33,953 nt of DNA from Azolla pinnata (taxonomy: Eukaryota; Streptophyta; Polypodiopsida; Salviniales; Salviniaceae): contig JBBBWG010001238.1 of the NCBI GenBank assembly GCA_037176905.1, positions 1,669 to 35,621 of the forward strand, in the 5' to 3' direction. A program made the position numbers and the translations under genes. The notes beneath the pieces were generated by a model, which ran no database searches, was not told the DNA's origin, and saw nothing but the letters and a program-made list of their open reading frames with translations. This document shows, in pieces, positions 12,901 through 23,800 of this stretch. Each line of letters starts with the position of its first letter. Within the stretch, counting starts at the first letter, position 1.

Positions 12901-13638
12901 GTATATTTGGCTTGTAGAAACGCCCACATCTGAAAGTTCCAGGATCCAAATTGCTATCAGCCAAACTCGTGACTTTATGAATCTATCTGTGTTCTAATGG
13001 TTTTACATGTACCTACCATTCCACATTCTTTTACAAAACAAATGGGAATGCATTTATACATACTCACACACACCCACATGCTTACATGTGGGTTCAAAAA
13101 ATATGACCTTTTCCAAAAGATTGGTTACCTGGGGTGTCTCGGTCTTGAAGCTACCATTTGGTAGCCGAATTTGTTCAGTTGTTGCATCTGAAAGATGTTA
13201 AAAGAAGCGCAGTGAATAGTGGCAAAAAATGAGCTTTTGTATGCAGGAAATGCAGTGATACATACAAACAATTAACCTGCAAAACGATTACCTCCGCCTG
13301 GTTCTGTATCTAAAGAATATACCCACTTTTACAGAGGTGAAAAATGGGGTAAGGGCTGAACTACTACTATACGGTTCAGAAACAGTGAGCACCGACACAG
13401 AACGAGAAGCAAGCGAGAAAAACCCTGGGCCTTAGAAAGAATGGGGCAGGGAACCAACAACACAGATCTGAGGCTCTGATATCGAGAACCCAAAGAGAAG
13501 AAACAAGGGCGGCGAGAGAATCGAGAAACGAAAGAAACCAGAGCGGACTTTGAAGAGTACGACAGAGAGAGAGAGAGAGAGAGAGAGAGTACGGTGAGCA
13601 AAGTCTGGAGCAGGGAGGAGAGCGTCCGCCATCGTCAT
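9906..13638 (-). CDS. ECT: YTH-domain m6A reader, ECT family, 10 coding exons, ~664 aa
   Basis: Binds N6-methyladenosine in mRNA and influences transcript fate; cytosolic in characterised plant ECTs. Exons, 5' to 3' on the minus strand: 13593-13638, 13292-13309, 13129-13187, 12509-12581, 12235-12293, 11672-12118, 10999-11571, 10611-10823, 10359-10511, 9906-10259. Phases agree throughout. The N-terminal half (about 85-260) is low-complexity and rich in Y, G, P and Q (MYYGPNYGYQSSYSTQPQG), as in ECT disordered regions. The YTH domain starts at about residue 368 (KFFIIKSYSEDDVHKSIKY) and contains VWSSTPNGN (W390), SGQFCGVAEM, FWLQGKW (W451, W456), VKWHIVKDVPN, RHIILANNENKPV and LEMLKIFK. The three tryptophans match the aromatic cage. 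The C-terminal tail is N/K/E-rich. The first two exons are less certain: the exon 1 donor (gtactc) is weak and exon 2 is only 18 nt. The start could be 13638 or 13632 (ATGGCG, better context). Confidence 0.92.
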
Positions 13639-14100
13639 GCCTGAGAGCCGAAGAAGAAGACGAAGAAGAACAAGAAGAAGAAGAAGAAGAAGCAGGGGAA
13701 AAGGGCGAAGCAGAAGATGGGCAGGAGCTGAGATCCCTTTCTTCGCCTATCTATCTGTGGGTTCCGTCTGTACCTCCTTCGTCGGCTGCTTCTGCTTCGC
13801 CTTCGGCTTCCTCTTCCGCTTCGGCTTCCTCTTCTGCTTCTGCTCCCTCTTCCGCTGCTGCTTCCTCTTCCGCTGCTGATTCCGCTGCTGCTGCTGCTTC
13901 CGCTGCTGCTGCTGCTGCTTCTGCTGCTTCCGCTGCTGCTGTTGCTGCTGCTGTTGCTGCTGCTATGGCGGAGCTTTAGGTCTTGTGGGTGGCGATGGAG
14001 GAGCTCTGCTGCGGAGAGAGAGAGGGGTTTCTGAGGTCTATGAGGAAGACGAAGGAAGAGACCCAAAAAGAGGGGAGAATTGGAGAGGAAGGTTTTGCTT
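13639..14100 (-). other. ECT leader/promoter, triplet-repeat rich, with uORF
   Basis: On the sense (minus) strand the region is dominated by CAG/GAA/GGAAGC-type triplets (plus-strand CTG/CTT). An open frame 14066-13635 (143 codons, Ser/Arg-rich) ends in TGA overlapping the ATG at 13638 as ATGA. Whether the transcript begins upstream of 14066 is unknown. Confidence 0.5.
13848..13965. repeat. Imperfect (CTG)n/(CAG)n trinucleotide tract
   Basis: Runs of gctgctgctgctgctt and ttgctgctgctgtt with interspersed CCG and TTC triplets. On the ECT sense strand it reads (CAG)n in the leader region. Confidence 0.9.
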
Positions 14101-14114
14101 TTAAAATCTCTCCG

Positions 14115-14115
<1 letters not shown>

Positions 14116-14145
<30 letters not shown>

Positions 14146-14247
14146 CTTCTGTTCTGTTCTAATCTGTTCTGTTCTGTTCTGTTCTAATCTGTTCTGTTCT
14201 GTTCTGTTCTAATCTGTTCTGTTCTGTTTTGTTCTGCTCTGTTCTGG
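14116..14247. repeat. (TTC)n followed by (TTCTG)n/TTCTAATC array
   Basis: About 11 TTC triplets end near 14149. They are followed by TTCTG pentamers interrupted three times by TTCTAATC, giving a higher-order period of about 33-35 bp. Confidence 0.9.
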
Positions 14248-14319
14248 TCTCAAGAGCAAAGATCTGTGTTAGGTTTCCGTCCGAAGACTCTTCTCTCTGC
14301 CCAGATCTGTATCTTATCT

Positions 14320-14935
14320 ATCAATGAGACAGGTTTTTTCCCAAGAGATCTGTATCTGTATCTGTAGCTGTATCTGTATCTGTCCATGAGGTTTTTTCCC
14401 TAGATCTGTATTTGTATCTGTATTTGTATTTGCATCTGTATCTATCCATGAGGTTTTTTCCCAAGAGATCTGTATATGTATCTGTATTTGTATTTGTATC
14501 TGTATCTATATCTATATTTGTATTTGTATCTATATCTATCCATGAGGTTTTTTCCCAATAGATCTATATATGTATCTGTATCTATATTTCTATCTCTATC
14601 TGTATTTGTATTTGTATCCATCCATGAGGTTTTTTCCCTAGATCTATATTTGTATCTGTATTTGTATCTATATCTGTATCTATCCATGAGGTTTTTTCCC
14701 AAGAGATCTATATATGTATCTGTATCTATCCATGAGGTTTTTTTCCCAAGATCTGTATCTGTATTTGTATTTGTATTTGTATTTGTATCTGTATCTGTAT
14801 CTGTATCTATCCTTGAGGCTTTTTCCCAAGATCTGTATCTGTATCTATCCTTGAGGCTTTTTCCCAAGATCTGTATCTGTATCTGTATCTGTATCTGTAT
14901 CTATGTTTTTTTTTCCCCCAAGACAAGTCGAGTCG
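14320..14935. repeat. Composite minisatellite: conserved anchor plus variable TATCTG/TATTTG hexamers
   Basis: Ten anchors of the type tccatgaggttttttcccaa begin near 14320, 14382, 14444, 14539, 14620, 14682, 14729, 14810, 14848 and 14911. Each is followed by (a)gatctgta and then a variable number of TATCTG, TATTTG or TATCTA hexamers. The repeat gives spurious Tyr-Leu or Asp-Thr dipeptide open frames on both strands; these are not genes. Confidence 0.92.
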
Positions 14936-14999
14936 ACATGTATGTATTTGCGAATCGAGACAGAACCGGGGCAGCATTCCGGTAACTGTGAACGGAGGA

Positions 15000-15387
15000 G
15001 CCTCTTCAGATCGATCCACACACCACGATCCGTGCCGCAGTTCGGTTCCGATTCGATGCGCACACGGTGTTGAGCACTGTTGCAGTACTGCCAAAAAAAA
15101 AACGAAGAGCCCGAGTACTCGGATTCCTCTTGTTGTTTGGACCAATCGAGCTGCATATGGATTTTGGCATTGCTACAGAACTAAACCACAGTTTTTTTTC
15201 TAGAAACGTCTCGACATATAACTCATCAAGACTGATCCAGGGGGGGATTCCAGTATTTTTCGAGGTGCCTCTTCGAATCGATCAGCACCATGATCTATGC
15301 AGCAGTCGGTTCTGGTTCGTTTGCATGCGCGCTACTGGGCACTGCTACAGTACTGAAGAAAATGGAAAGCCAGATTCTCGGGGACTC
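15000..15387. repeat. Diverged ~125-bp direct duplication, offset ~266 bp
   Basis: 15000-15126 and 15266-15387 share the ordered blocks gcctcttc(a)gaatcgatc, cgcagttcggttccg/gcagtcggttctgg, gcactgttgcagtactg/gcactgctacagtactg and a final ctcgg. The intervening DNA is unrelated. Confidence 0.8.
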
Positions 15388-15390
15388 AAT

Positions 15391-15550
15391 CTGATAGTAA
15401 GTTGTTTAAACTGCAGAGAGAAATCGAAGAGGAGAGAGATAGAAAGAGGATTTGGTTCTGCCTCATGGATAGATATAGATACAAATCTGATAGTAAGTTG
15501 TTTAAACTGAGGAGAGAAATCGAAGAGGAGAGAGATAGAAAGAGGATTTG
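15391..15550. repeat. ~62-bp near-perfect direct repeat, offset 96 bp
   Basis: ctgatagtaagttgtttaaa begins at 15391 and again at 15487, and the match continues to aaagaggatttg with only a short indel/substitution near ctgcagagag/ctgaggagag. This is a recent local duplication. Confidence 0.93.
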
Positions 15551-15560
15551 AATTTATAGA

Positions 15561-17560
15561 ACAATGAGATTAGTTTATGAGCTCTGTATGCTTATAAGCG
15601 GGATCCTCCTTATTTATAATGCCACCTTCCTTGCACTAGTTTTCGAGACTTCCCCTCTGTCATCATATCGCCTAACCAGAGACACTTCTTCTTTCACAAT
15701 TTGCAAACTACTCGTCCCTTCGAACTCAACGCAGTTCTTCATACACGCAACGGGTGGACTTGGCAACATGAGTGACCTTCATATATGATCCTTTTGATGT
15801 CATTGAGGCTGATCTTCTTCATCAAGGATTCCTCACCTGTCTTCCACCCTGATAGCAATGTGCGCGAATGGCCATGGCCAAGTATTCTAACTCCCTGTCA
15901 AAAAACTTCTTGCTTTGTGAAGATCAAACTAAAGTTTTGACTTCCTTATCAGTTGATTACCTACTCCTGTAAAAATGTTAATCTGAACAACATAAAGGGC
16001 TTTAATTTTGATTTTATGATTTGAAAGCAAATGTTCGACTATTTTTATAAGTCATTTAGAACAATTAATCAAATTCGGCATTGATAACATAAATCACATA
16101 ACATGTGACATATTTTTAAAGATTTATGATGCTAAAGATCTTAAAATCGTAGATGCTGCAATTTACTTAATCCATAGAGATTAAATCTCATGATTTCCCA
16201 CTCAGTGCTCAAGTAGAAATATGGTAATATGTCTTCCCATAAGACAATGCTCACAACAAAGTCATTGCCTTCTAACTCCCGTCCTTCAACTAATATCCTT
16301 GTCAATGCATCTACCGATTTTTTTTCAGCCTAGTTTGAAGCTTGTTCTTTATGATGTTTAGGCACGTAAAGTCTCTCTCACATAAGAACATTGGACTACC
16401 ACTATCATTTAGACCTTTTGAATCTAAATGACATAGCTTTCTTGCCGCTGACAAACATTTAATAAACATGAAATTTCTCATTATTCATGTATCCTCATTA
16501 TAAACTCATGTATATCCTAATGTATCCTCACCAATTGAAATTGGCACATTAAGCTTTTGTAGAAATATAGGTAGCCACCTTATTACGAAGTTGTCTATGG
16601 TCCCACTTAAACTTGCATGTCTTTTTTTAGTTAAAATTGTTTTAGCCTTCTTCTACACATGAAATAGCGTGATGCACACAACAATGGAACAAAAACATAA
16701 AAGCCTAATTGCTAACATTACTAAACATGCTTATTGTGATTGTTGCTCCATCACTTTCGAATCATGTCATCTTCTTAACTTATTTCTTTAGGAGATTTAT
16801 AAATAATTGGTAATAATACACGGTATCATGGGCCTAAATGAATTCTTTAGACATACATACACTAATAGACATATAGCATATATACTTATAGGTGTGTAGT
16901 AAACAGAAATATAGACATGATAAGTGTGCAAATAAATGTTTAGTAACCATAATATCTTAATCCATTCTGCATATAGTATGAAACTTGCACATGAAATAAA
17001 GATATAATATATAATCTATTATATAAAGGGAAATATTTAAACATTACACATTTAATATATGAAATAATATATATACTAGTAAGATACTCATTATTTAAGT
17101 AACAAAATGTTCATAGACATATAAACTAAACCATTTAAGTTTAAGTTACATCGATAAAACTCATAGGTTTGAGGGTAGAAATCGTTTTCGAGCCATAAAA
17201 CCCATGTTTTTTTTACTTGAAATTTTTTTTTCAATTAGTAAACAAAAAGATTGCCAAAAAGGTATACAAAAAGTTTATTAATAAAGGCATACTACCTCTA
17301 GTACCAAAAATCTCAAAAAAAACAAGTTACAACCTCTCACGTTATATATCCAATACATTATCCCCTTTCTTCTAACCCCTCTTCTAAAGTAATGAGAAGT
17401 GGAAAAAGCCAACTTAATGTATTGTATATCCATAATAACCTAAGATGAGAAAGATGGAAAACTAACATTATCTTTCACAATGTAATGAATTCAATTCTCT
17501 TTTCATGTTTTTTATTAGAATTTCCTTGCAGTGCATCAAATCGTGCCCTTAGGAGATGGA
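15561..17560. other. Gene-poor AT-rich intergenic DNA
   Basis: No gene is supported. A decayed, protein-like minus-strand stretch lies at about 16200-16480. It includes a frame reading CERDFTCLNIIKNKLQTRL near 16345-16400, interrupted by a stop and a frame change. I cannot assign it; it vaguely recalls hAT-transposase C-termini. The remainder (16780-17300) is low-complexity AT. Confidence 0.5.
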
Positions 17561-17574
17561 AAACATCTAGCCAT

Positions 17575-18260
17575 ATATTTCTCACAACCTCAACGGGGGT
17601 AACTTGTTGACCTTGGAAAACCATAAGACATCTATACTTCTAAATATTCCATAAAGTAATAGCAGAAATAACTTCCCATCGAGGGTCTATTCTTTCTCTC
17701 TCGTTTTCAATCCAATTATTTGGCATAAACACTCTTTGACATCTTTTATAGACAATCACATATCCTGTCCAAGGTGGTTTGTTTATCATAAAAAATCCCT
17801 TGTCCATGTAAAACACCCCATGTTGTCATCCCCACAAAAAAAATTATATTAGTAGGTAAGTAAGAAAAAAGATGGAACACCCTTGCCCAAACTTGCTCAA
17901 CAACTATACAATATAATAACACGTGCTCAGGGGTTTCCAAATGTGAACCACATGTTCTACAACCTTGAAAAATATTTTGACCTCATAACTAACTACTTGT
18001 CAGCAAAGCTTAATGTGCTAATTGTCACATGAAAGTTGTGACCTTCCTTAGCCACCAAACTTTCCATATTCTCTTCTAAAATGCCTTAAAAAAAACTGAA
18101 GAAAGCCCATAACTTTCCCAATAATGTGTCGTTACCAGAGCCCTTATCCGTTGAGCTTGTAAAATATGGCATCCCACCTTAACCAAATACTAAAAAAATG
18201 GAATTTGTCTGTGTTCTTGAGCTTGCAAAGACCACTCCGATCACGTCAACTTAAGAAAAT
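17575..18260 (-). pseudogene. LINE (non-LTR retrotransposon) remnant, zf-RVT and C-terminal part of the ORF2 protein
   Basis: The minus-strand frame contains the zinc-binding motif C-x2-C...H...C of LINE reverse-transcriptase C-termini: CRTCGSHLETPEHVLLYC (about 17915-17968), followed by VEQVWARVFHLF. After a one-base frameshift near 17745 it continues as CQRVFMPNNW...ISAITLWNI-stop-KYRCLMVFQGQ, typical of the LINE C-terminus. Upstream, in the zf-RVT frame, are ILQAQRIRALVTTHYWESYG and KRIWKVWWLRKV, with five in-frame stops at 18076, 18025, 18010, 17989 and 17983. The element is dead and its 5' part is not recognisable. It is the only TE protein I can identify in the window. Confidence 0.72.
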
Positions 18261-19430
18261 CTCATTCCAAATATTGTATAAGTTGAGAGAACAAAGACCA
18301 TAGCTTCCAGGATTCATCTAAAGCTTGAATATCTGGATTTGTCACCACAAACTTTGTAGAAATTCAAATTACCCTCACCCTTAACCAAGAGTAGTGCATT
18401 AGGATACATGATTAATGTCTCACTTTAATAAGTCTACTATAAGAACCAACCTCATAGTATGAGATTTGACCATCCTGCCCAAGTTCTCTAACACCAATTA
18501 GGACGTTTCAAGGTGAAAATGCACCAATCAAATCATACTCTAGAGAATGATCTAAACTCCCTTGCTAAGAAGCATATTTAATTTGTCGTCTCATTATACA
18601 TCTACCTCTAAAGCCATTAAGATGGTGCAATTGCTCATCCATTTTATTGTTGTAAAAAAACGTTGTCAACTACTCCAAAAACCTATGGTTTTTATAGATA
18701 CCTGACCCAAGGTAAATACATAGTAGTCATATAATTAATGCAAGGTTAATAGGAAATGGATGTGATGGGAAATTACATACCATTTATTATAATGACTAGG
18801 GAAATGAAACAAGCGTAGTAACGAAATTAGTAAAAGATTCTTGAAATTTTCATTGAAACAATCTTTCTCTCTCTCTCTCTCTCTCTCCCCCTCGCCCCCC
18901 CCCTTTCTATTAAGGTAACATATGATCATGTCAAACTTATTATAATACTTACATCTACTATAAGTTTAAACTTATTATAAATATCTATTTTTAGAGGTTT
19001 CCTAATGATGATAATAAAAGTTTACACAAGTCTTTCTGTCAAATTTTAGAGGGAATGTGATGTGGAAGACCATCAACAACACATTCCTTTAACAACCTTA
19101 AAAGGTTTTTCAAGCTTTACCACATTCCTCTCACCCTGCTACAGTTTTTACACATGATTGTTACAACTATCCTTTGAAATCTTGTTGTCTTTCAGGTCAC
19201 CTGCACAAACGCTAATAGTAAAAGAGCTTATCAATCTCATATCTTAGGTACCCAAAGATTGTGTCAAAAGGCAAACAACAAGGGGTGAATGTTTTGATAT
19301 CTTACTGACTCATAGATGCTAGGATCTCCCCATTGCTATAAGCATCTTTAAGAGAAACAAGATTAGACAACGAGGTCTCAATCATCTAGCATGTCATTGC
19401 ACGCCGATATTAGAAATTTAGTCCACGTTT
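18261..19430. other. Intergenic DNA, no gene seen
   Basis: 18261-18600 may be further LINE decay on the minus strand but no motif is clear. A (TC)n tract with adjacent C-run lies at 18861-18904. The remainder is AT-rich with no coding signal. Confidence 0.5.
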
Positions 19431-19920
19431 ACTACAAATGCTCGCATATCATGTGCTCAAATGCTGTCTAATTGACATTGTGAGAACATGTGTTGATGCG
19501 GGTGTCGATTCTGTTTTGACTAGTTATGGACCACGACGGCAACTTTTGCAATTTTTGAAAGAAGCCCAGAATGGGAAGATTGATTCTCTTGCTTTTAGCA
19601 AACGGAGAAGGCGGATTCTCATGCTTTCAGCATCGATCGTGTGTTGTCGATGAAATATCCATGACCTCTGATGTGGTTGCTGTGACATTGTGATCATGGC
19701 ATCATCTTTGGAAGCTGTGTTGCTGCAGACTTTAAGAATTCTAAGCGAAGATACATGCGCGATTTTATATGTAGCTATTGATACCCTCTATGGCGGTAGA
19801 TAAGCTTTCGGTGGCATTTGCCGATGCGTATCTTATGAATGGTGCCATCTGATTGCTGCTTATCCAGATCCACTGTTGGTGGCATTTCATGGAAGTGCTC
19901 ATTCCAGCCTTTTCTTTTCT
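19430..19920 (+). pseudogene. Unidentified protein-like fragment
   Basis: A frame at 19438-19653 encodes a peptide of non-repetitive, balanced composition (LIDIVRTCVDAGVDSVL, SYGPRRQLLQFLKEAQNGK, IDSLAFSKRRRRIL). Short open blocks in other frames follow to about 19910. The local base composition is richer in GC than the AT-rich flanks. No start context, splice pattern or family is recognised. It could be a gene scrap, an exon of an unannotated gene, or chance. Confidence 0.3.
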
Positions 19921-20881
19921 TTTTTTCTAATCATGCTAAGCATTACAAAGTCAAAATATTCGGTTGGATTCGAAAATTACTCTTCTGTATCTGCGAGCTC
20001 GATCCACTCTATTTATGATGTTTAGTAGCACTCTTATGTTAGCACCCTCCAGTTTCCACAACCATTTTGCATAGCATCTTGACAGTCTATATACTTTTCC
20101 ACAGATTCCAGTACTGCCAGATTCATGGAAATTATGTAGTACCATATTAAACCATAATGATCAAACTTGGATATCATTCTCCGATGTAAACCAAACTGTG
20201 ATGCAAAAAAAAAAAACAAAGAAATCCAACAATTGAGATGGTGTGTATTCATAAGCAAATTAATCAAACTTGAACCGCTACCGTACGCAGAAATTTGAGC
20301 AATCTTCAAATTTTGAGAAGCCTTTCTCACATGGAGATGGTATATTTCACAAGCAAGTCATTCAATGTCAGCCATATATCATCATATCATCATACACAAG
20401 CACCTTAAGAGGAAGAGATAAAATGAGGTTTGATCAATGTATATGTTTAATGCCCATTATGAACAAAAAAACACGTGTATACAAGTATCACATCTCTCTT
20501 TCTGGACAGTTTGAAATGTAATTAACGCAGTCAAAGAGCAAAAAATTTACAATCCTGTCGAGCCTTGTGCTGATGATCTCTGCAACCCTCTTACCAAGGC
20601 AACAACAAATCCTCTTCATTATAGGCTGGAGACGAAAAAGCTTGCAACAAATCATTATTGATATTTTTCTCATGGATGTAATCATGGATGAAAACAGACG
20701 CTCTGCAAAGTTATACAACACGATCCAGTCCACACAAAACCCATGCCAAGGGGAATTCCTTTATATAAGGAAAGATCAGATATGTAAACAATAGTAGAGA
20801 GATTTCCAACCAGAAGATATCAAAGCTGCTGAAAGATCCCCTGGCTCTACTACATTTCATGCAGGTGAGAGAAATGTTACG
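19921..20881 (-). other. 3' flank / 3' UTR of the ABCF gene
   Basis: This lies downstream of the ABCF stop codon (minus strand). No independent gene is supported; the open frames on both strands here lack conserved features. The 3' end of the ABCF transcript cannot be placed precisely. Confidence 0.5.
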
Positions 20882-23800
20882 CTAAACGGCTTTCAATGAT
20901 TTTTTGTAATCAGCAAAGCTTCCATGGAATGGCGTAGCCTTGCCCTCTGATACAACCCACAGCTCATCCACACTTCCTGAAATCAGATGCTCATCATGGC
21001 TAACCTGTTGAGGACAATACTTCAACAAATATTAGATATGAAGCACTAGATAATTTAGAAGCAAATTGAATGTTAGAAATGAAGCATACCATTAAAACTC
21101 CTCCCTGGAAGAGCATGAGCCCCTGGATAAGAGCCTCTACAGCATCAAGATCCTATGAAACCAAATTCCAATCCTCAGTTCCATACTTCAAGATGAAATC
21201 AGATATCTCACAATAGAAAGTCCAGACCCCTCACCAAATGGTTGGATGGCTCATCAAGGAGAAGGATATGGGGTTTGTTGAAGGTAATCTTGGCAAAAGC
21301 TACACGACTCTTCTGTCCACCTAAAATATTACGAGCTTGTATCTTTAGCCTTAGAAGCAATAACAGAGAGTTAGCCTTTCTGAACTAGATTAGATTGATT
21401 TCTTGATAATCCATCTTTTCATCAAATCTCTGCATATAAAATTAGCTTGTATCCTTTGAATCAAGTTATTTAAGGGATCAGATGTGATTGGTGTAGTTAG
21501 AAAATGTAAATCAAGGTGTAGTTGGGACATAGGATTTAACTTCAAATCAAGATTTTCTCATAATTCGTGTTGTTAGAAAATTTAGGGAGATCTTTTGTTT
21601 TGTTTCAGGTATTGGCTATGATAATCACATTTTGGGCACCTCTCAATCATTCTTAACAGACGACTATACTACTGGCGACCTGAAAGTGTGTACATAGGTT
21701 GAAGGGCCAAATTTCCTGTGATCCCAAATGACCCCAAATGTGCTCTTAACTTTTGTTCCAGTACTCCCTGCAAAGTAGGTAGGATAACACATTGACATTC
21801 ATTCAAAAGAAAATGATTCATTTCTATTCACTAACCCATGCTTACAGGGAAGCACCGCATCATGTAAAGTAGGGGTGTGGATGACAGATCAAGCCCGTCA
21901 ACATGATGCTGATTAAAAACCGCCATCCGAACCTGAATTTGAAGAACAAAAAAGAAAAAGCTGGATATATTCGATCTAGCACATCGTTATATTGGATTGT
22001 ACTTGAAAGCTAACATATGTGCTAAATGTTGCTACATAAAAAAAATCAAAGAGGAAAGATCATATAGAACTCACCTTTGCTGACCTGAAGACGGTTCCAG
22101 AGCTAGGCTCTAGCTCCCCGGATATCAATTTCAACAATGTTGACTTCCCAATTCCATTAGGCCCAACCACTGTAGATGAGACAATTTAGTATGGTTAGAA
22201 ATGTGCATTGCCTTACATCTATTTGTCATCCATTTGAACCAGCAATAAACTGCAAATAGGCAGATTGTGCATTAATACAAACTTTTGCACACAATCAGAC
22301 TGAAAATAGCAATGAAATGGTAACACTCGATTTTAGAGAATAAAAATCATAATAAAGTGATATGTTTGCATTCACTTACTTGCCAAACGACTGTCAAGAT
22401 CTATACCAAAATTTAAGTTTTTGAACAAAACAGGTCCTCCAGGATACCCAAATGAAGCATCACTACAAAATTACACATTTGTATCAGTGAACACCGTTAA
22501 GCATACTTAATAATTCCTAAATTTGACTAAGAAATAGCTGATGAACTCAACTACAGATAAGACTGACAACCTGAAGCTTATAATTGGTGCGCTGGGTCTA
22601 TCTTCAGGCGTTGGAAATTCGAATTTGTAGCTGTATACATTTCAGAAGATAATTAGTATGATCACATCTATACAAAATGTGAAACCGTTGAAGAACATGT
22701 CTTAGCAATTTCTTACTCTGGATCATTAACAATAGCATCAACATGGCCCACTCGATCCAAAGCCTGTTATGAATTATTAGATTTCAAAAACCTTAGAAGG
22801 AAGTTCGCAAAGCTGTTCTGAAATAATCTTAGTTTGAATACAACGCCAACATATACAAAAGCCTTTTACTCATAAACCTTAAAAGTAAGGCCAGTCCCAT
22901 ACTCATCAACATATAGTGGATTGGATTGTCTGGACTGACACTATAAGATAAAATGGAAGTACAATGTGAAACATATAAAAGAACCTTGTACTCATAAACC
23001 TTAAAAGCATACTATCATCTTGAATAAATGAACTAATAAGACGGGTTGAATGAATAGTTTCCAGTGCATGATTATCACACATACAAGAGACAGTTGGCAT
23101 TCTCGACAAATCCAATTTTTTTGTTGTATCCATATATGAAGGTGGACTGACACCCATCTTCACATGACGTGTCACTCTGATAATACACCACAAGTGGTAG
23201 GCCAGCTGAAGGGGTTATTGGCACCTGTACTGGTTAAAGAGTGTGCCACTATGGTGATGCTAGGAGGGGCACAAGTAGTGCCGTAAAGGAACTGAAGAAT
23301 CCAATATACTGTGCACAAAGTAACAGGACACAGACAACGAACCACTCTGTTCTCAATGTAGACAATTCAAGAAGGAAAAACACAATTATTTGAAAAGCTA
23401 CACATTATGGATCTTCACATGCACATATAGACATAAGGTAACTTTGAAAACCTGTGGTACTAGAATAGACAAGCTGTGTGCACTAAGGGCATTGTTACAA
23501 AGTGGTTGAGCAATGAACATCACTGTGTAAAAGGCTACACCTGACAGATAAAGCTCTTTCCAGCTATGCATGCATTTACAAACATGCAAATAATATCGTT
23601 AAAAGTGTGTTGTTTTCCTAGGATGCAAGCAACTCTTTGTTTATCTGTAACAACGTGTGAGATGTACATACATGAAAATAATATCTTTAAAAGCGCTTTG
23701 TTTTCCTAAGAGGCAAAGCAAAAGCAATTCCTCACCTTAATTCTCGATTGAACAAGTGAAGCTCTCTTTGCATTGTAGCGGAACTTGTCGATGAATGCCT

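Noticed and set aside
14442..14985. Long open frames on both strands encoding Tyr-Leu or Asp-Thr dipeptide repeats
   Set aside because: They are direct translations of the TATCTG/TATTTG hexamer minisatellite; there is no start context, no family and no non-repetitive portion.
16200..16480. Possible hAT-transposase C-terminus on the minus strand
   Set aside because: Only one 19-residue stretch (CERDFTCLNIIKNKLQTRL) is suggestive; the frame breaks on both sides and no terminal inverted repeats or target duplications were seen. Kept only as a note in the intergenic entry.
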